A DNA stretch of 64,000 nt from Tabrizicola sp. GTDB lineage: Bacteria > Pseudomonadota > Alphaproteobacteria > Rhodobacterales > Rhodobacteraceae. The position numbers and the translations under genes were made by a program. Every line of letters starts with the position of its first letter. Position 1 is the stretch's first letter. Below, piece after piece: positions 31,441 to 40,539 of this stretch. The notes under the pieces were generated by a model, which worked only from the letters and a program-made list of their open reading frames with translations, was not told the origin of the DNA and made no database searches. The DNA is taken from the NCBI RefSeq assembly GCF_030373185.1, contig NZ_JAUCZH010000001.1, forward strand, positions 744,001-808,000. The letters run 5' to 3'.

Positions 31441-31515
31441 CAAGGCTCCAGCGGGGCAGGAGGGGCGCGCAGCCCCAATCTATGAGCCCCTTGGCCCCTT
31501 GCCAATGGCCAGCAA

Positions 31516-32439
31516 TCAGCTTTCGGCGCGCTGCCGGGCGATTTCGGCAGCGATGCCCGTCGCCAGCCGCGCATTGTTCAGCACCAGCCCGATATTGGAC
31601 CGCAGCGACCGGCCCTCGGTCAGTTCGAAGATGCGCTGCAAAAGGAAGGGCGTCACCGCCTTGGCCGCGATGCCCTGGGCCGTAGCCTCGGCCAGCGCGG
31701 CCTCGATATGGGGCATGATTTCGGCCCGGGGGAGTTCATCGGCCAAGGGGATCGGGTTGGCCACCAATTGCCCACCCGGCAGACCAAGCCGTGCGCGCAG
31801 GATATGCGCGGCGGCGATGTCGGCGGGCTGGTCCATCCGCAAAGGCGCCTTCAGGCCCGAGGACCGCGACCAGAAGGCGGGAAATTCATCCTGGCCATAG
31901 GCGATGACCGGCACGCCCAGCGTTTCAAGGTATTCCAGCGTCTTCGGCAGATCGAGAATCGCTTTCGCCCCCGCCGCCACCACCGTCACCGCCGTTTCCG
32001 CCAGTTCCCGCAGGTCAGCCGAGATGTCAAAGCTGGTCTCTGCCCCGCGATGCACGCCACCAATGCCGCCGGTGGCAAATACCTCGATCCCCGCAAGCTG
32101 CGCGCAGATCATTGTGGCGGCAACCGTGGTTGCCCCGGTGCCGCCCTTGGCCAGACAGGCCGCCAGATCGGCGCGCGACAGTTTGGCCACGTTGGTCGCC
32201 TGCCCAAGCGCCTGCAAGGCGGCTTCGGTCAGGCCGACATGAATCTGGTGGTCCATGATGGCGATGGTTGCCGGAGCCGCGCCATGCGCCCTGACCTCGG
32301 CCTCTACCCGAGCGGCTGTTTCCACATTCTGCGGAAATGGCATGCCGTGGGTGATGATTGTGCTTTCAAGGGCCACAATCGGGGTGCCGTTGCGCCGCGC
32401 CTCGGCCACCTCGGGTGACAGGATTAGGGGGAAGGTCAT
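31516..32439 (-). CDS. psuG: Pseudouridine-5'-phosphate glycosidase
   Basis: Splits pseudouridine 5'-phosphate into uracil and ribose 5-phosphate, the second step of pseudouridine breakdown. The 307-residue protein matches the family length and has the signatures VALESTIITHGMPFP, GGTGATTVAATM and FATGGIGGVHRGAE. Its ATG overlaps the psuK stop (ATGA), so both are translated together. No transporter is adjacent. The reaction is reversible but favours cleavage in vivo. Confidence 0.95.
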   Translation of the reverse strand: MTFPLILSPEVAEARRNGTPIVALESTIITHGMPFPQNVETAARVEAEVRAHGAAPATIAIMDHQIHVGLTEAALQALGQATNVAKLSRADLAACLAKGGTGATTVAATMICAQLAGIEVFATGGIGGVHRGAETSFDISADLRELAETAVTVVAAGAKAILDLPKTLEYLETLGVPVIAYGQDEFPAFWSRSSGLKAPLRMDQPADIAAAHILRARLGLPGGQLVANPIPLADELPRAEIMPHIEAALAEATAQGIAAKAVTPFLLQRIFELTEGRSLRSNIGLVLNNARLATGIAAEIARQRAES

Positions 32440-33332
32440 GCGCCGATCTCTCCTGAAACATAGCTTGCGGCCGCGCGCAGGGCGGCATCCAGCGCGACCA
32501 TCCGGTCAGCCCCTCGTGTCTCTGCCACGATGTGCGCGGCCATGAATGTATCGCCCGCGCCTGTCACACGGGTTACAAGAACCGGAGGCGGAGCATCCTC
32601 GATCACCCCGCCGCCGCGCTGGCCTTCGGCAGACAAAGCCCCGCCATCGGTCACCAGAACCCGGCTGGCACCGCGCGCCAAGAGCGCCTCGGCGGCCTCG
32701 GGGGCGGTGGTGCAGTTGGACTTGGCAAGGATATTGGCCTCTTCAAGGTTCACATAGAGCGTTGCTGTCGGATGGGCCAGCAGCGGCAGCAGCCGCTCCG
32801 CCTTGCCGGGCGAGGCCGGGGCGACCCGCAGATCGGCGGCGGCAAACAGCGGCGAAATGGCAATGTCCGAGAGCAGCGCCTCGGTCAGGTTGCCGTCAAG
32901 CGCGATCAGGCCGGGCCATGGGGTATGCGCGCACCCAAGCCGCCCGTCTTCAAGCGGCCGCAGGATCTTGTCACCCGCCGCTTCAAGCGAATGGGCGTCA
33001 GCCACGGCGGCAATCAGCCCGTTGGCACCCTCTATGGCCATGTAGCGGTCTGTCGGCAGATCATCGGACCGGTAGATATGACCAGTCAAAAGCCCCATCC
33101 GGTCACAGGCGGCAACGAGTTCGTCACCCTCCGCATCCCGGCCGATCGCGGTCAGCAGGGCAGGGCTCAGACCGAAACGGCGCAGGGTCATGGCGATGTT
33201 CATCGCCACACCGCCCGGTAGCCGGGTGATCCGGCCCGGCACATCGGACCCAAGCCGCATCGCCGTCGGGCTGCGACCGATGATGTCCCAAAGGATCGAA
33301 CCGATGCAAAGGATGTCAGGAGGAGCGGACAT
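32436..33332 (-). CDS. psuK: PfkB-family kinase, pseudouridine kinase
   Basis: Ribokinase-family (PfkB) sugar kinase that phosphorylates pseudouridine before PsuG acts. The 298-residue protein has the N-terminal signature (GGVAMNIAMTLRRFG) and the C-terminal catalytic motif VTRVTGAGDTFMA with the base Asp (about residue 252). Assignment as PsuK rests on the coupled psuG gene; sequence alone says only PfkB family. Start at 33332 with an AGAAGG site. Confidence 0.88.
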   Translation of the reverse strand: MSAPPDILCIGSILWDIIGRSPTAMRLGSDVPGRITRLPGGVAMNIAMTLRRFGLSPALLTAIGRDAEGDELVAACDRMGLLTGHIYRSDDLPTDRYMAIEGANGLIAAVADAHSLEAAGDKILRPLEDGRLGCAHTPWPGLIALDGNLTEALLSDIAISPLFAAADLRVAPASPGKAERLLPLLAHPTATLYVNLEEANILAKSNCTTAPEAAEALLARGASRVLVTDGGALSAEGQRGGGVIEDAPPPVLVTRVTGAGDTFMAAHIVAETRGADRMVALDAALRAAASYVSGEIGA

Positions 33333-33640
33333 GCCTGCCTTCTGCCGCGAATTGGCGGGGCGGGCAAGCCGCTATCCGAGGCTTTGTGACGTCAGCAGGT
33401 GGCCTTGGCGCGGGTGCCTGCCCGGGTGGCAAGGTCTGGAGGGCAAATGAACTCACCGGCCAACCTACTGCGCCGTTCAGCAGGTTTCTTGAATGTGAAA
33501 GAACGTGCTAAACTGCAAGCTGCGGTCGCCGGTGTCTGCCCCCTTTGCGAACCCGTTCTGATTTTTTTTGCGACCCGTCCGCAGGTCTGCCACCCCCGTC
33601 GTCATGGATTGGCCAACCCTGCAATTTCGGGGATATCGCC
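33333..33640. other. Intergenic region between psuK and the homocysteine methyltransferase gene
   Basis: About 308 bases with no convincing gene, holding the divergent promoters of psuK-psuG (left) and the methyltransferase gene (right). It contains an eight-T run at 33562-33569 without an adjacent stem and the segment GTGCTAAACTGCAAGCTGCG (33506-33525), which only superficially resembles part of a SAM-II riboswitch. I see nothing else identifiable. Confidence 0.5.
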
Positions 33641-34582
33641 ATGCAAAGACTGGAACAATTGCTTGCAGCCCGGACGCCATGGCTGACGGACGGCGGACTG
33701 GAGACGACAATGATCTTCAACGAAGGGCAGGAGTTGCCCAGTTTCGCGGCATTTACCTTGCTGGACAGCGAAACCGGTCGCGACGCCCTGACCCGCTATT
33801 TCCATGTCTATGCGGCGCTTGCACGGAACGCGGACACCGGGTTGGTGCTGGATACGCCGACCTGGCGCGCTGGCACCTCCTGGGGCGCGGTAATGGGCCT
33901 TGATGGGACCGCGATCCGGCGGATCAATGCCGAGGCGGCGGCATTTTGCGCAGGCTTCCGGGCCGGGGCAGAGGCGGAGGGGATGCCGGTCCTGCTGAAC
34001 GGCGTGCTTGGCCCTTCGGGTGACGGCTACGCGCTGGAGCGCACGCTGACCGGGGACGAAGCCAATGCCTGCCACAGGGTACAGGTCGAGGCTTTGGCAG
34101 AAGCCGGAGTAGAATTGATCACCGCCGCCACCATGACCCATTCCGGCGAAGCAATCGGCGTGGTGCGGGCGGCACAAGCCGCAGGGGTGCCAGTGGCAGT
34201 ATCCTTCACGGTTGAGACGGATGGCAGGCTGCCCTCGCGCGAAACGCTGTCGCAAGCGATTGCCACGACAGATGCCGCGACGGACGGCGCGCCGGTCTAC
34301 TATATGGTCAACTGCGCGCATCCCACCCATTTCAGCGGCGTGCTGGAGGGGAGCTGGGTGTCGCGGATCGGCGGTATCAGGGCCAACGCGTCGCGCATGA
34401 GCCATGCCGAGCTTGACGAGTCCACCGAACTGGACGCGGGCGACCCTGACGAGTTTGGCCAGCTATACCGAGACCTCGGGGCGCTTTTGCCGAACCTCAG
34501 GGTCATCGGCGGCTGTTGCGGGTCGGATCACCGCCATGTCGGGGCGGCGTCAGGTCATTTCCACCGGCATCACACGCGGTAA
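33641..34582 (+). CDS. Homocysteine S-methyltransferase family protein
   Basis: A 313-residue zinc-dependent methyltransferase of the MmuM/BHMT family, which transfers a methyl group from S-methylmethionine, betaine or a similar donor to homocysteine. The zinc site is visible as the Cys in MVNCAHP (about residue 226) and the Cys pair in VIGGCCGSDHRH (about 294), at normal spacing. The N-terminal TDGGLETTM is the family start. The donor cannot be told from sequence; a betaine-type donor would fit with the dimethylglycine dehydrogenase-like gene 26 kb away. Confidence 0.85.
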   Translation: MQRLEQLLAARTPWLTDGGLETTMIFNEGQELPSFAAFTLLDSETGRDALTRYFHVYAALARNADTGLVLDTPTWRAGTSWGAVMGLDGTAIRRINAEAAAFCAGFRAGAEAEGMPVLLNGVLGPSGDGYALERTLTGDEANACHRVQVEALAEAGVELITAATMTHSGEAIGVVRAAQAAGVPVAVSFTVETDGRLPSRETLSQAIATTDAATDGAPVYYMVNCAHPTHFSGVLEGSWVSRIGGIRANASRMSHAELDESTELDAGDPDEFGQLYRDLGALLPNLRVIGGCCGSDHRHVGAASGHFHRHHTR

Positions 34583-34601
34583 TCGGTTCATCCAGACCGG
34601 T

Positions 34602-35771
34602 TCAACGTTTGCGGAATAGGCTGCCATAGCCACCCGATCGGCCATCGGGAAACGCCCCTTCGGCCAGATAGCGTTCGTGGCAACGGGCAAGCGCGCCTTC
34701 ATCCAGCGTTACGCCAAGGCCGGGGCCATCCGGCACACGCGTCACGCCACCTTCAAGCGCATGCGGGCCGCCTTCGATGACGTCATCGGCGTACCAGTGA
34801 AACAGCGTCTGGCTGGCCCCGCGCACATGTTCCATTGCGGCCGACAGGTGCAGGTAGGCGGCACTTGCGATCCCCGTCTCGCCGCTGTGAAAGCGGAAGC
34901 CCACGCCGAACGCCTCGCAGGCGCGGATAAAATCGGCGGTGCGGCGGATGCCGCCGTGTTCGTTTACGTTGGTCACGATACAATCGGGGCAGCGCAGAGC
35001 AACAGCCTTTGGCAAGTCGATCATATGGGCAGAAAACGGGATGTCTGAATGGCGGCGAAGATCCGCCATTTCCTCATAGGTTTCAACCGGTTCTTCAAAC
35101 CAGCTGATGTCGAACGGCGCAAGGCGGCGCAAGGCGTCACGCGCTGTTGGCACCGTCCAGCCGCCGTTGGCATCCAGTTGCAGGGTGCGGTCGCCGATGG
35201 CTGCGCGCACCTCGCGCACCATCTGCACCTCTTCCTCCAGCGCCACGGCCCCGACCTTGCCTTCAAAGATCGTCGCGCCGTGGCGTTCGATCATCGCAGC
35301 ACAATAGCGCGCCACCTCGACGGGTGAGCCTTCGCCGGGGTGGTTGGCCCCGGGCCAGCGATAGCTGAAATACTCGGTCAGCGGAATTTCCAGCCGGACC
35401 GCGCCACCCAAAAGCCGGTAAAGCGGCACGCCTTCGGTCTTGCCCCGCGCGTCCCACATGGCCATCTCGATCCCCGCGAACACTCTGCGGGCCGAAAGCA
35501 CATTGCCCCAAGGGGTATAGCGCATGGCGGGAACCAGCTTTGCCTCGGCCAGATGGATGTCGCGCAGGTCCATGCCCACCAGCCGCGCACCCGCCGCGAT
35601 CACATCAGCCGCGCGGTCACCATCGGCACATTCGCCAAGGCCCGTCACCCCGTCTTCGGTTTCCAGCCGGATCACCGTCTTGGTCAGCGACGCAATCGCG
35701 CCATAGCTGAACCGGTAAGGCGCGTGAAACGGGATGTTGACCGGCACCGCCGTGACTGACCTGATTTTCAT
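34602..35771 (-). CDS. Enolase-superfamily enzyme (mandelate racemase/glucarate dehydratase-like)
   Basis: A 389-residue member of the mandelate racemase/muconate lactonizing group, likely a sugar-acid dehydratase. An N-terminal capping domain (about 1-125) is followed by a TIM barrel with metal ligands in LQLDANGGW (Asp), SWFEEPVE (Glu) and the VTNVNEHGG strand, and a catalytic His near FHSGETGIASAAYLH. The last pattern recalls glucarate dehydratases. ATG at 35771 preferred to 35786. No sugar-acid transporter is next to it, so the substrate is open. Confidence 0.82.
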   Translation of the reverse strand: MKIRSVTAVPVNIPFHAPYRFSYGAIASLTKTVIRLETEDGVTGLGECADGDRAADVIAAGARLVGMDLRDIHLAEAKLVPAMRYTPWGNVLSARRVFAGIEMAMWDARGKTEGVPLYRLLGGAVRLEIPLTEYFSYRWPGANHPGEGSPVEVARYCAAMIERHGATIFEGKVGAVALEEEVQMVREVRAAIGDRTLQLDANGGWTVPTARDALRRLAPFDISWFEEPVETYEEMADLRRHSDIPFSAHMIDLPKAVALRCPDCIVTNVNEHGGIRRTADFIRACEAFGVGFRFHSGETGIASAAYLHLSAAMEHVRGASQTLFHWYADDVIEGGPHALEGGVTRVPDGPGLGVTLDEGALARCHERYLAEGAFPDGRSGGYGSLFRKR

Positions 35772-35923
35772 GGCAACCCCTTGCAACGCCAGACCCCAGT
35801 GGCAACTTTAGCCACCCGAGGCGGCCTTGCGCCATGGCTTGCGACAACAAAGGGCCGCTTTCGGCCCGGTCCAGCCCAGTTTACAGCCAATTACGGGCGA
35901 TTTCCGCTTGCAACGCCGGGTGG

Positions 35924-36014
35924 GGCGGGGTAATGCCCCGCCACTTCACAGGTGTGGCTGGGGCTTTTGCGGGGAGAAATCCCGTGGGGTCCACCGGTTG
36001 CCCCCATCCGGGGG
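35924..36014 (+). promoter_or_regulatory. Structured 5' leader of rpsB
   Basis: Three stem-loops lie in the rpsB leader: GGCGGGG/CCCCGCC (35924-35942, loop TAATG), GGGA/TCCC closed by a GAAA tetraloop (35972-35983) and CCCCC/GGGGG (36001-36014, loop ATCC). Ribosomal protein leaders often fold into autoregulatory binding sites for the encoded protein. I cannot match this to a specific published leader. Confidence 0.45.
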
Positions 36015-36057
36015 TGAAGACGGCCGCACCGAGGATCAAACCGGAAAAGGATAAGGC

Positions 36058-36834
36058 ATGGCTCTTCCCGAGTTCTCCATGCGTCAGCTCTTGGAAGCTG
36101 GCGTTCACTACGGCCACCAGACCGCTCGCTGGAACCCCAAGATGGGCGAGTTCATCTATGGTGACCGCAACGGCATTCACATCATCGACCTGACCCAGAC
36201 CGTCCCGATGCTGGACGCGGCGCTGAAAGTCGTGCGCGACACGGTTGCCAAGGGCGGCCGCATCCTGTTCGTCGGCACCAAGCGTCAGGCGCAAAAGCCC
36301 GTCGCCGAAGCGGCCGAGCGTTGCGCGCAGTTCTACATGAACCACCGCTGGCTGGGCGGCACGCTGACCAACTGGAAAACCGTTTCCCAGTCGATCCAGC
36401 GCCTGAAGCAGCTGGACGAAGTTCTCGGCGCAGGCGGCGAAGGCCTGACCAAGAAGGAACGCCTTGGCATGGAACGTGACCAGTCCAAGCTGCAGGCCTC
36501 GCTTGGCGGGATCCGCGAGATGGGCGGCACCCCGGACCTGATCTTCATCGTGGACGTGGGCAAGGAAGACCTTGCCGTTCTGGAAGCGCAAAAGCTGGGC
36601 ATCCCGGTCGTGGCCGTGGTTGACACCAACTGCTCGCCCAAGGGCGTGAACTATGTGATCCCGGGCAACGACGACGCCGCCCGCGCGATCCAGCTCTACT
36701 GCGACCTGATCGCCCGTGCCGCACTTGACGGCATGTCGGCCCAGATGGGTGCGGCTGGTGTCGATCTTGGCGCGCTTGAAGCTGCGCCGGAAGAAGCCGT
36801 CGTCGCTGAAGCCGAAGTCGAAGCCGAAGCCTGA
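36058..36834 (+). CDS. rpsB: 30S ribosomal protein S2
   Basis: Small-subunit protein S2, 258 residues, with the family motifs [33 protein letters not shown] (about residues 98-110) and [13 protein letters not shown] (about 200). The C-terminus has an alanine/glutamate-rich tail (about 25 residues) common in alphaproteobacteria. It is followed by tsf, the usual rpsB-tsf pair, and preceded by a structured leader. AAAAGGATAAGGC precedes the ATG. Confidence 0.98.
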   Translation: MALPEFSMRQLLEAGVHYGHQTARWNPKMGEFIYGDRNGIHIIDLTQTVPMLDAALKVVRDTVAKGGRILFVGTKRQAQKPVAEAAERCAQFYMNHRWLGGTLTNWKTVSQSIQRLKQLDEVLGAGGEGLTKKERLGMERDQSKLQASLGGIREMGGTPDLIFIVDVGKEDLAVLEAQKLGIPVVAVVDTNCSPKGVNYVIPGNDDAARAIQLYCDLIARAALDGMSAQMGAAGVDLGALEAAPEEAVVAEAEVEAEA

Positions 36835-36908
36835 TCGGCTTTGCGCGTCACAAGCTTGTCACCCGGCGGGTCTACCCCGCCGGGATCCGAATTTCAGGAG
36901 TGGAAAAC

Positions 36909-37817
36909 ATGACGATCACCGCACAGATGGTGAAGGAACTGCGCGAAGCCACCGGCGCAGGCATGATGGACGTCAAGAAGGCGCTGACCGAGGCCAATGG
37001 CGACATGGAAGCCGCGGTTGACTGGCTGCGCACCAAGGGTCTGGCGAAAGCCGCCAAGAAAGCTGACCGTGTGGCCGCCGAAGGCCTGATCGGGGTTGCC
37101 GTCAAGGACGGTCGCGGCGTTGCGGTCGAGATCAACTCGGAAACCGACTTCGTTGCCAAGAACGCCGATTTTCAGGCGCTGGTCCGCGATGTCGCCAATG
37201 TGGCGCTGACCACCGGCGATGAAGTCGAGGTGGTCAAGGCCGCCGCGCTGAACGGCAAGACCGTGGAAGACGTGATTCAGGAATCGATCGCCCGGATCGG
37301 TGAAAACATGACTTTCCGCCGCCTGCACGTTCTGGAGGGTGACACCGTGGTGTCCTACGTCCACAACGCTGCAACCGAAGGCATGGGCAAGATCGGCGTC
37401 CTCGTTGCGCTGAAAGGCCCCGCCGACAAGGCGCAGGCCATCGGCAAGCAGTTCGCGATGCACATTGCCGCAACGGCGCCCTTGTCGCTGTCGGAAGCCA
37501 CGCTTGACCCGGTCGTGCTGGAGCGTGAACTGGCCGTGCAGACCGCCAAGGCGCTGGAAGAAAACGCAGCCGCCGACAAGCCGAAGCCCGATGCCGTGAT
37601 TCACAACAACATCATCCCGGGCCGGATGAAGCGTTTCCTTGCGGAAAACACGCTGATGGGTCAGGCCTTCGTGATCAACCCCGACCTGACCGTGGAAGCC
37701 GCGGCCAAGGAAGCCGGCGTGGAAATCACCGGCTACGCGCGCGTTGCCGTGGGCGAAGGGATCGAGAAGAAGTCGGAAGACTTCGCCGCCGAAGTTGCGA
37801 AGGCGCTTCAAGGCTGA
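36909..37817 (+). CDS. tsf: Elongation factor Ts
   Basis: Nucleotide exchange factor for EF-Tu, 302 residues. The N-terminal UBA-like part contains [17 protein letters not shown] and the TDFV motif that contacts EF-Tu ([10 protein letters not shown], about residue 80). The start is ATG 36909 with AGGAG at normal distance; a GTG at 36900 in the same frame is less likely. An intrinsic terminator follows at 37839-37869. Confidence 0.98.
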   Translation: MTITAQMVKELREATGAGMMDVKKALTEANGDMEAAVDWLRTKGLAKAAKKADRVAAEGLIGVAVKDGRGVAVEINSETDFVAKNADFQALVRDVANVALTTGDEVEVVKAAALNGKTVEDVIQESIARIGENMTFRRLHVLEGDTVVSYVHNAATEGMGKIGVLVALKGPADKAQAIGKQFAMHIAATAPLSLSEATLDPVVLERELAVQTAKALEENAAADKPKPDAVIHNNIIPGRMKRFLAENTLMGQAFVINPDLTVEAAAKEAGVEITGYARVAVGEGIEKKSEDFAAEVAKALQG

Positions 37818-37838
37818 ACTGTCGGCAATTCATGCAGG

Positions 37839-37869
37839 GGGCCGGTGCAGCAATGCTCCGGCCCTTTTC
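37839..37869 (+). terminator. Intrinsic terminator of rpsB-tsf
   Basis: GGGCCGG (37839-37845) and CCGGCCC (37858-37864) form a seven-pair GC stem around a twelve-base loop, directly followed by TTTTCT. It lies 21 bases after the tsf stop. Confidence 0.85.
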
Positions 37870-37885
37870 TGTTGGGCTTCCAGGC

Positions 37886-37919
37886 AGAAAACGGCGCGGC
37901 TCGGGGGAAAGCCGCGCCG
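37886..37919 (-). terminator. Intrinsic terminator facing left, end of luxR transcript
   Basis: CGGCGCGGCT (37892-37901) and AGCCGCGCCG (37910-37919) form a perfect ten-pair stem with an eight-base loop. On the minus strand it is followed by TTTTCTG, so it stops leftward transcription from luxR. It lies about 170 bases beyond the luxR stop, leaving a long 3' untranslated region. Confidence 0.75.
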
Positions 37920-38086
37920 ATCTGTCCTGTCGCCAGCCTTGGGGATAAGCACGCGCATTGCAAGGACCGGGAACGCTGGGCCGCAATGGCCCCGAACCAC
38001 CACACATGGCAGATGACTGCCGCACCAAGTTCCGTTTCGTGGCGGATTCCCCGCCGTCAAGCGAGTAGGGTAATCCATACCTCGCC

Positions 38087-38872
38087 CTAGAGTGTGGCAA
38101 GTTCCGGCTCTGACGCGCGCTGAAAGATCATGTTGAGAAGCGCACCCTTCGCTACCGCCTGCGCCGTGGTTTCAACCGCAAGCGCCTCGCGCGCCAGACG
38201 CAGATGCTTTTCGACCATCGCCGCCGATACCCCCATGAGCAAGGCCACATCCTGCGTGGTCTTGCCATCGGCCACCCATTCCAGCGCCTCGCGCTGACGC
38301 GGGCTCAGCGCACGGTGTCGGCTCAGTTGCGGCAGATGGACAATGGCCAGATGCATCATGTTGGCAACGGCAAGGATCTCTGCCTGCTTCCTTGCAAAAA
38401 GTGCATCAACCTCGACATTTGTCATGCCGGGATCGGCAATAAGCCCAAGCGCCCCTTTCGAGCGCGACGACACCTCGGGGAAGCTGACCGAAATGCCAGC
38501 GCTTACCCCCATGCCTGCATTCTGGCGCACGGCCTCGGCTTCCTCGGCAGTCAGACGGCCCGCCTCGAACGCCTCCTTGACCCAGGTCCAGGTACAGATG
38601 CCCGAAGACCGTTCAGCCCAACGAAAGACCAGCGTCTTGGCGTAAAAGCCGCCCAGAAAATAGCGCTTCACATAGTCGCCGTCACAGGTGGTCAGAAACA
38701 GCGCATCATCCGGGTCGCCAATGGTCTTGAGATGCCGGAACCGGGTGAAACCATAGTTCGCCCGTTGAAAACCAAGGCCTCCAAAATACCCAGTGGCCAA
38801 TTTCCACGCCTCATCAATGCTGGAGGCAGCAGCAATACGGTTAAGAAGTGGCAGGATCGTCAATTCGGTCAT
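38087..38872 (-). CDS. LuxR-type regulator with autoinducer-binding-like domain (solo)
   Basis: A 261-residue regulator with an N-terminal autoinducer-binding-like domain (about residues 15-170) and a C-terminal LuxR helix-turn-helix (about 192-250, LSPRQREALEWVADGKTTQ). No luxI synthase lies in the window. The residues that bind acyl-homoserine lactone in canonical members are not conserved: the Asp-Pro pair after the Trp/Tyr motif reads Lys-Thr (GFYAKTLVF). It may sense another ligand or none. A 20-base dyad overlaps its ribosome binding site. Confidence 0.85.
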   Translation of the reverse strand: MTELTILPLLNRIAAASSIDEAWKLATGYFGGLGFQRANYGFTRFRHLKTIGDPDDALFLTTCDGDYVKRYFLGGFYAKTLVFRWAERSSGICTWTWVKEAFEAGRLTAEEAEAVRQNAGMGVSAGISVSFPEVSSRSKGALGLIADPGMTNVEVDALFARKQAEILAVANMMHLAIVHLPQLSRHRALSPRQREALEWVADGKTTQDVALLMGVSAAMVEKHLRLAREALAVETTAQAVAKGALLNMIFQRASEPELATL

Positions 38873-38877
38873 TATCT

Positions 38878-38897
38878 ACATCCTTCAAGCTGGATGT
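38878..38897. promoter_or_regulatory. Dyad/hairpin over the luxR ribosome binding site
   Basis: ACATCC-N8-GGATGT, a 20-base dyad five bases upstream of the luxR start. As DNA it has the length of a lux box. As RNA it folds with the AAGGA Shine-Dalgarno sequence (38881-38885) partly in the 3' arm, so it could hide the ribosome binding site. Either reading implies control of luxR expression. Confidence 0.5.
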
Positions 38898-39052
38898 GAC
38901 CCCAGAGGTTGCAGCACGTTGCCGCAAGGTCACCCTTGCCGTGCAGCGAGTGATAGGACCGGCAATCCTGTCTGTCGAGACTGCTTTGCCCGGCCAAGAG
39001 GCAAATCGCTCAGGATCTCGTCAGTCGTCGCAAAACAGCCGGGGAGAGCCAA

Positions 39053-39721
39053 TCACAGACGCACCGAAAGATGAGAGACAAGGCCGGGCAGGGCGCGGAA
39101 ATCATTGAAAACCAGTTTCGCGCCAAGCACTTCGACCGGGGCCTTGCGGTAGCCCTCGGTGAAGAGCGCCAAAGCTATCCCCGCCGCTTGCGCCGTTTCG
39201 GCGTCAACCTCACTGTCACCCACGAAAAGCGCCGGGCCATTCCCAAGTGCCGCAATGGCGGCCTGAAGAGGTGCCGGATCGGGTTTGCGCTGTGCCAGAC
39301 TGTCGCCACCGATCAGGATGCGCATGTGACGGTCCAACCCGAAATGCCGCAGGGCGGCGCGGGCAGGGGCCTCGGGCTTGTTGGTGCAAATACCCATCGG
39401 ATGCCCTTGTGCGGCAAGGGCTTCCAGAGCCTCCAGAACACCAGGATAAAGAACTGTAAGATCAAAGGCTTCTTCGTACAACTTCACAAAGCTTGCCACC
39501 AGTTCGGCCTGCAATGGACCAGCACCATCCAGCCCCTGTGATTGCAGGAGACGGCTTACCAGAACGCCGACGCCATTACCGATGAATCCCCGGACAACCT
39601 CAAAAGGAAAGGGTTGTAACCCCTTGCCCAAAAACACTTTATTTGCCGTCGCATGGATATCTGGCGCCGAATCGATCAATGTGCCGTCCAGATCGAAAAT
39701 GATGGCTGGAAGCTCAGCCAA
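39053..39721 (-). CDS. gph: Phosphoglycolate phosphatase
   Basis: HAD-superfamily phosphatase, 222 residues, with the nucleophile motif IFDLDGTLIDS (Asp at about residue 9), motif II CTNKP and motif III/IV KPDP...VGDSEVD. It removes 2-phosphoglycolate, a product of RuBisCO oxygenation and DNA repair. Its start overlaps the rpe stop by eight bases, an operon typical of bacteria that run the pentose phosphate or Calvin cycles. Related HAD phosphatases are hard to separate by sequence alone. Confidence 0.85.
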   Translation of the reverse strand: MAELPAIIFDLDGTLIDSAPDIHATANKVFLGKGLQPFPFEVVRGFIGNGVGVLVSRLLQSQGLDGAGPLQAELVASFVKLYEEAFDLTVLYPGVLEALEALAAQGHPMGICTNKPEAPARAALRHFGLDRHMRILIGGDSLAQRKPDPAPLQAAIAALGNGPALFVGDSEVDAETAQAAGIALALFTEGYRKAPVEVLGAKLVFNDFRALPGLVSHLSVRL

Positions 39722-40406
39722 TGGCGGCCTCGGCCGCAGCGCGGATGGCCCGGATATTCACCCCATATCCCCCAGGATCCGCTACCGATCCGCCCTTGAA
39801 CACCGCCGATCCGGCCACCAGCGCATCGGCACCGGCCTTGGCAACCAGCGGTGCCGTTTCAACCGTAACGCCGCCGTCCACTTCAATATGCACGGGGCAA
39901 TCCCCGATCAGGCTGCGCAGCCGCGCGATCTTTGCCAACTGGCCAGACAGGAAACTCTGCCCGCCAAAGCCCGGGTTGACAGTCATGACGCAGACCATGT
40001 CAACCATGTCCAGAAGGTCCGCAACTGCCTCGACCGGAGTACCGGGGTTCAAGGCAACACCTGCCTTTTTTCCAAGCCCACGAATGGCTTGCAGCGTGCG
40101 GTGAATGTGCGGGCCAGCCTCGACATGCGCGGTGATGATATCGGCACCAGCGCTGGCAAAGGCCTCAAGGTAGGGGTCGACCGGGGCGATCATCAGATGC
40201 ACATCCATCACGCCTTTGATATGGGGACGCAAGGCGGCGCACATCGCCGGGCCGAACGTCAGGTTCGGCACGAAGTGGCCGTCCATCACATCGACATGCA
40301 CCCAGTCGGCGCCCTGGGCTTCAATCGCGCGGCATTCCGCGCCAAAATTCGCGAAATCGGCGGCAAGGATTGAGGGGGCAATCTTGATGGAACGATTGAA
40401 GGGCAA
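39714..40406 (-). CDS. rpe: Ribulose-phosphate 3-epimerase
   Basis: Interconverts ribulose 5-phosphate and xylulose 5-phosphate. TIM-barrel enzyme of 230 residues with the hallmark IKIAPSILAADFANFG, VHVDVMDGHFVPN, MTVNPGFGGQ and EVDGGV (metal and catalytic residues). The start is probably the TTG at 40406: GAAAGGA lies seven bases upstream, while the in-frame ATG at 40436 has no such site and would add ten residues not usual for the family. It overlaps gph. Confidence 0.94.
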   Translation of the reverse strand: MPFNRSIKIAPSILAADFANFGAECRAIEAQGADWVHVDVMDGHFVPNLTFGPAMCAALRPHIKGVMDVHLMIAPVDPYLEAFASAGADIITAHVEAGPHIHRTLQAIRGLGKKAGVALNPGTPVEAVADLLDMVDMVCVMTVNPGFGGQSFLSGQLAKIARLRSLIGDCPVHIEVDGGVTVETAPLVAKAGADALVAGSAVFKGGSVADPGGYGVNIRAIRAAAEAAIG

Positions 40407-40539
40407 TACGGCATCCTTTCGCTGTAAAAGCCTCATATCCCGGCAATTGCAGCCTTTCCAGCCCCGTTTGTATGACATAATACTGATTATCCGAAAATCG
40501 TATCCATGCAAAGCCCACTCCCCGGCTGCCGACCCGCAA

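Noticed and set aside
33506-33525. Possible SAM-II riboswitch before the homocysteine methyltransferase gene
   Set aside because: Only a short stretch around TGCAAGC resembles the motif; the pseudoknot partner (GATTTAA-type and GCTAAAAA segments) is missing.
33562-33569. Run of eight T residues as a terminator
   Set aside because: No stable stem lies directly upstream on this strand.
37830-38078. 82-codon minus-strand frame between tsf and luxR
   Set aside because: It runs through both terminator hairpins, and its composition is not protein-like.
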